A stretch of 64,000 nucleotides of DNA, from contig NZ_CP110535.1 of assembly GCF_026104355.1 (NCBI RefSeq), forward strand, positions 1,488,001 to 1,552,000, written 5' to 3'. Numbering within the stretch: position 1 is the stretch's first letter; each line of letters starts with the position of its first letter. Positions 62,772 through 64,000 of the stretch are shown here, piece after piece. This DNA comes from Halomonas sp. BDJS001. GTDB taxonomy: Bacteria; Pseudomonadota; Gammaproteobacteria; Pseudomonadales; Halomonadaceae. The position numbers and the translations under genes were made by a program. The notes beneath the pieces are model-generated. The model did no database searches. It saw only the letters and a program-made list of their open reading frames with translations, and was not told the origin of the DNA.

Positions 62772-62832
62772 CCAACTCCCAGCACCGCTGCGCGCTGCTC
62801 CCGCGGGTGCGCTGACGCTTACGCCGCGCTAC
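62772..62832 (-). repeat. Dispersed intergenic repeat, copy 3
   Basis: The reverse complement starts with the exact 30-base core seen at 17869 and 24095 and continues with the same GCAGCGCG, AGCGGTGC and TTGG blocks as copy 1. It follows the RND gene in that gene's direction. Confidence 0.8.
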
Positions 62833-62880
62833 TAAATCACGCGTGCACATAAACCGGCGGATGACCAATAATCGATTCAC

Positions 62881-62908
62881 ACCTCACACCTCACACCTCA
62901 CACCTCAC
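62881..62908 (-). repeat. Tandem heptamer tract (GTGAGGT x4)
   Basis: Four perfect seven-base units (plus strand ACCTCAC) begin three bases after the stop of the RND gene and precede dispersed repeat copy 3 by about 48 bases, the same order as at 17841-17928. Confidence 0.85.
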
Positions 62909-62911
62909 CAT

Positions 62912-64000
62912 TTACCTATAACGCCGTAACTTTCCGCCTATTACCAACATACAAGGCGTAAGCAGCAGCGTAAGCGCGGTGGCGAAGGTGAGCCCGCCGG
63001 CGATGGCGCTCGACATCTGTGTCCACCACTGGGCGGAGGGGGCGTTAAAGCCCAGGGCAGGGGTGAAGAGGTCTACATTGATCCCCAGTACCATGGGCAT
63101 CAATCCCAGCACCGTGGTAATCGCCGTCAACAGCACCGGGCGAAGACGCAGGCAGCCTGCTTCAAGCGCCGCCTCGCCGGGCGTCATACCCTGACCGCGC
63201 AGCTCGTTGTAGGTATCGATCAACACGATATTGTTATTGACCACAATACCTGCCAGAGCAATCACGCCCATGCCCACCATCACAATGCCGAAAGCCTGGC
63301 CGGTAATCAGTAGCCCCATCAAAACCCCCGCGGTGGAGAATACAATCGCCGAGAGCACCAGGCCCGCTTGATAGAAGCTATTGAACTGAGTGACCAGAAT
63401 CAGCGCCATCAAGCCGATAGCAATCAAGAAGGCACTGGCTAAGAATTGCATCGACTCCTGCTGATCCTCCTGCTCGCCCGCCACATTGACCATCAGACCG
63501 TCAGGCAGGCTGCCGCTTCCCGCCACCATCAGGGCGCCGAGTCGCTCATCGGCGAGGTAACCGGGGGCAAGATCGGCATCAATGGTAATCGCCCGGCGAC
63601 CATCAATGCGGTTCAGCGTACCCACTTTAGGGGCTGGTTCCAGGGTCACAAAATGTGAGATCGGCACCTGACCCCGCTGGGTATTGATGGTCAGCCGCTC
63701 AAGCTGATCCAGCGAGCGCCAATTTTCTGGCAGACGTACGCGGATATCCACTTCATCGCTCACTTCCGGCGGGCGATAGCTCGCCACCTGAAGGCCGGTG
63801 GTGAGCAACTGTACCGCGCTACCAATGGTCGTCACATCGGTTCCCATTCGCGCCGCGGCCTCCCGATCCACGTTAACCTGCCACTCCACGCCGGGTAGGC
63901 TGCGGTTATCCTGAATATCAGTAAAGCCGCCCAGCTCGCGCATTAGTTGGGTTAGCTGGTTCACGCCCGCATCGGCGACGTCGGGGTTAGTGGCGCTCAC
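62912..64000 (-). CDS. RND family efflux permease, C-terminal part (start outside window)
   Basis: At least 362 residues; the frame is open to the right edge. FLIAIGLMALILVTQFNSFY and GIVVNNNIVLIDTYNELRGQ with AGCLRLRPVLLTAITTVLGL are the membrane helices 8-11 region of AcrB-type/HAE1 transporters, followed by the last helix (GLTFATALTLLLTPCMLV). The preceding part is the second periplasmic porter loop (VEWQVNVDREAAARMG). Proton-driven export of drugs, solvents or other amphiphiles is expected; the substrate is unknown. Confidence 0.88.
   Translation of the reverse strand: MSATNPDVADAGVNQLTQLMRELGGFTDIQDNRSLPGVEWQVNVDREAAARMGTDVTTIGSAVQLLTTGLQVASYRPPEVSDEVDIRVRLPENWRSLDQLERLTINTQRGQVPISHFVTLEPAPKVGTLNRIDGRRAITIDADLAPGYLADERLGALMVAGSGSLPDGLMVNVAGEQEDQQESMQFLASAFLIAIGLMALILVTQFNSFYQAGLVLSAIVFSTAGVLMGLLITGQAFGIVMVGMGVIALAGIVVNNNIVLIDTYNELRGQGMTPGEAALEAGCLRLRPVLLTAITTVLGLMPMVLGINVDLFTPALGFNAPSAQWWTQMSSAIAGGLTFATALTLLLTPCMLVIGGKLRRYR

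Noticed and set aside
1-64000. tRNA, rRNA or tmRNA genes
   Set aside because: None recognised in any intergenic gap; the gaps are short and show only repeats, hairpins and promoters.

Overview
The window looks like a chromosomal segment from a Halomonas-like gammaproteobacterium (Halomonadaceae). The basis is the gene order nrdR-ribD-ribBA-ribH-nusB-thiL-pgpA, the E. coli-like block nudE / yrfG-hslR-hslO-pckA, the protein sequences, and a moderately high G+C content. The taxon is an inference from gene content; no rRNA or other marker gene is present.

Layout. 1-360: start of a GH13 sugar phosphorylase (minus strand, cut by the window edge). 573-7355: riboflavin/thiamine/phospholipid housekeeping operon. 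7496-10036: Lon protease behind a candidate heat-shock promoter. 10199-14694: two tandem PAS-type chemoreceptors, the first carrying a one-base frameshift. 14897-17839: ilvD and a Gfo/Idh/MocA oxidoreductase. 18002-22587: nudE, yrfG, hslR, hslO, pckA. 22722-23942: FMN-dependent alpha-hydroxyacid dehydrogenase. 24320-30317: a 2-aminoethylphosphonate-type ABC transporter with a DeoR regulator and a class-III PLP enzyme.

30425-41300 is an accessory island on the minus strand. It holds a 1929-residue VgrG-Rhs fusion with a C-terminal toxin, an adjacent Sel1-like immunity candidate, and a downstream train of orphan Rhs tips, each followed by a small immunity candidate. Next to it lies a plus-strand gene for a protein with five Myb/SANT-like repeats (41301-42137), preceded by repeated CTTACA motifs. 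No other type VI secretion genes are in the window, so the secretion machine must be encoded elsewhere.

42162-48778: a LysR pseudogene, a DUF1127 protein, tex, a frameshifted gshA, dsbB and an alpha/beta hydrolase. 49020-61837 is one long minus-strand cluster that reads as aerobic 2-aminobenzoate (anthranilate) catabolism through the CoA thioester. It comprises a two-component-type flavin monooxygenase/reductase fusion, an SDR, a MarR regulator, enoyl-CoA hydratase, acyl-CoA dehydrogenase, aryl-CoA ligase, a complete Liv-type ABC transporter, a thioesterase and RidA. A palindrome overlaps its candidate promoter. 62230-64000: Rsd/AlgQ and the C-terminal part of an RND efflux permease.

Intergenic DNA carries a directional dispersed repeat (three copies), heptamer tracts placed immediately after stop codons, and a folded element with a three-way-junction shape. 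Two genes that should be intact (a chemoreceptor and gshA) are each broken by the loss of a single base in a short homopolymer, which raises the question of assembly error.
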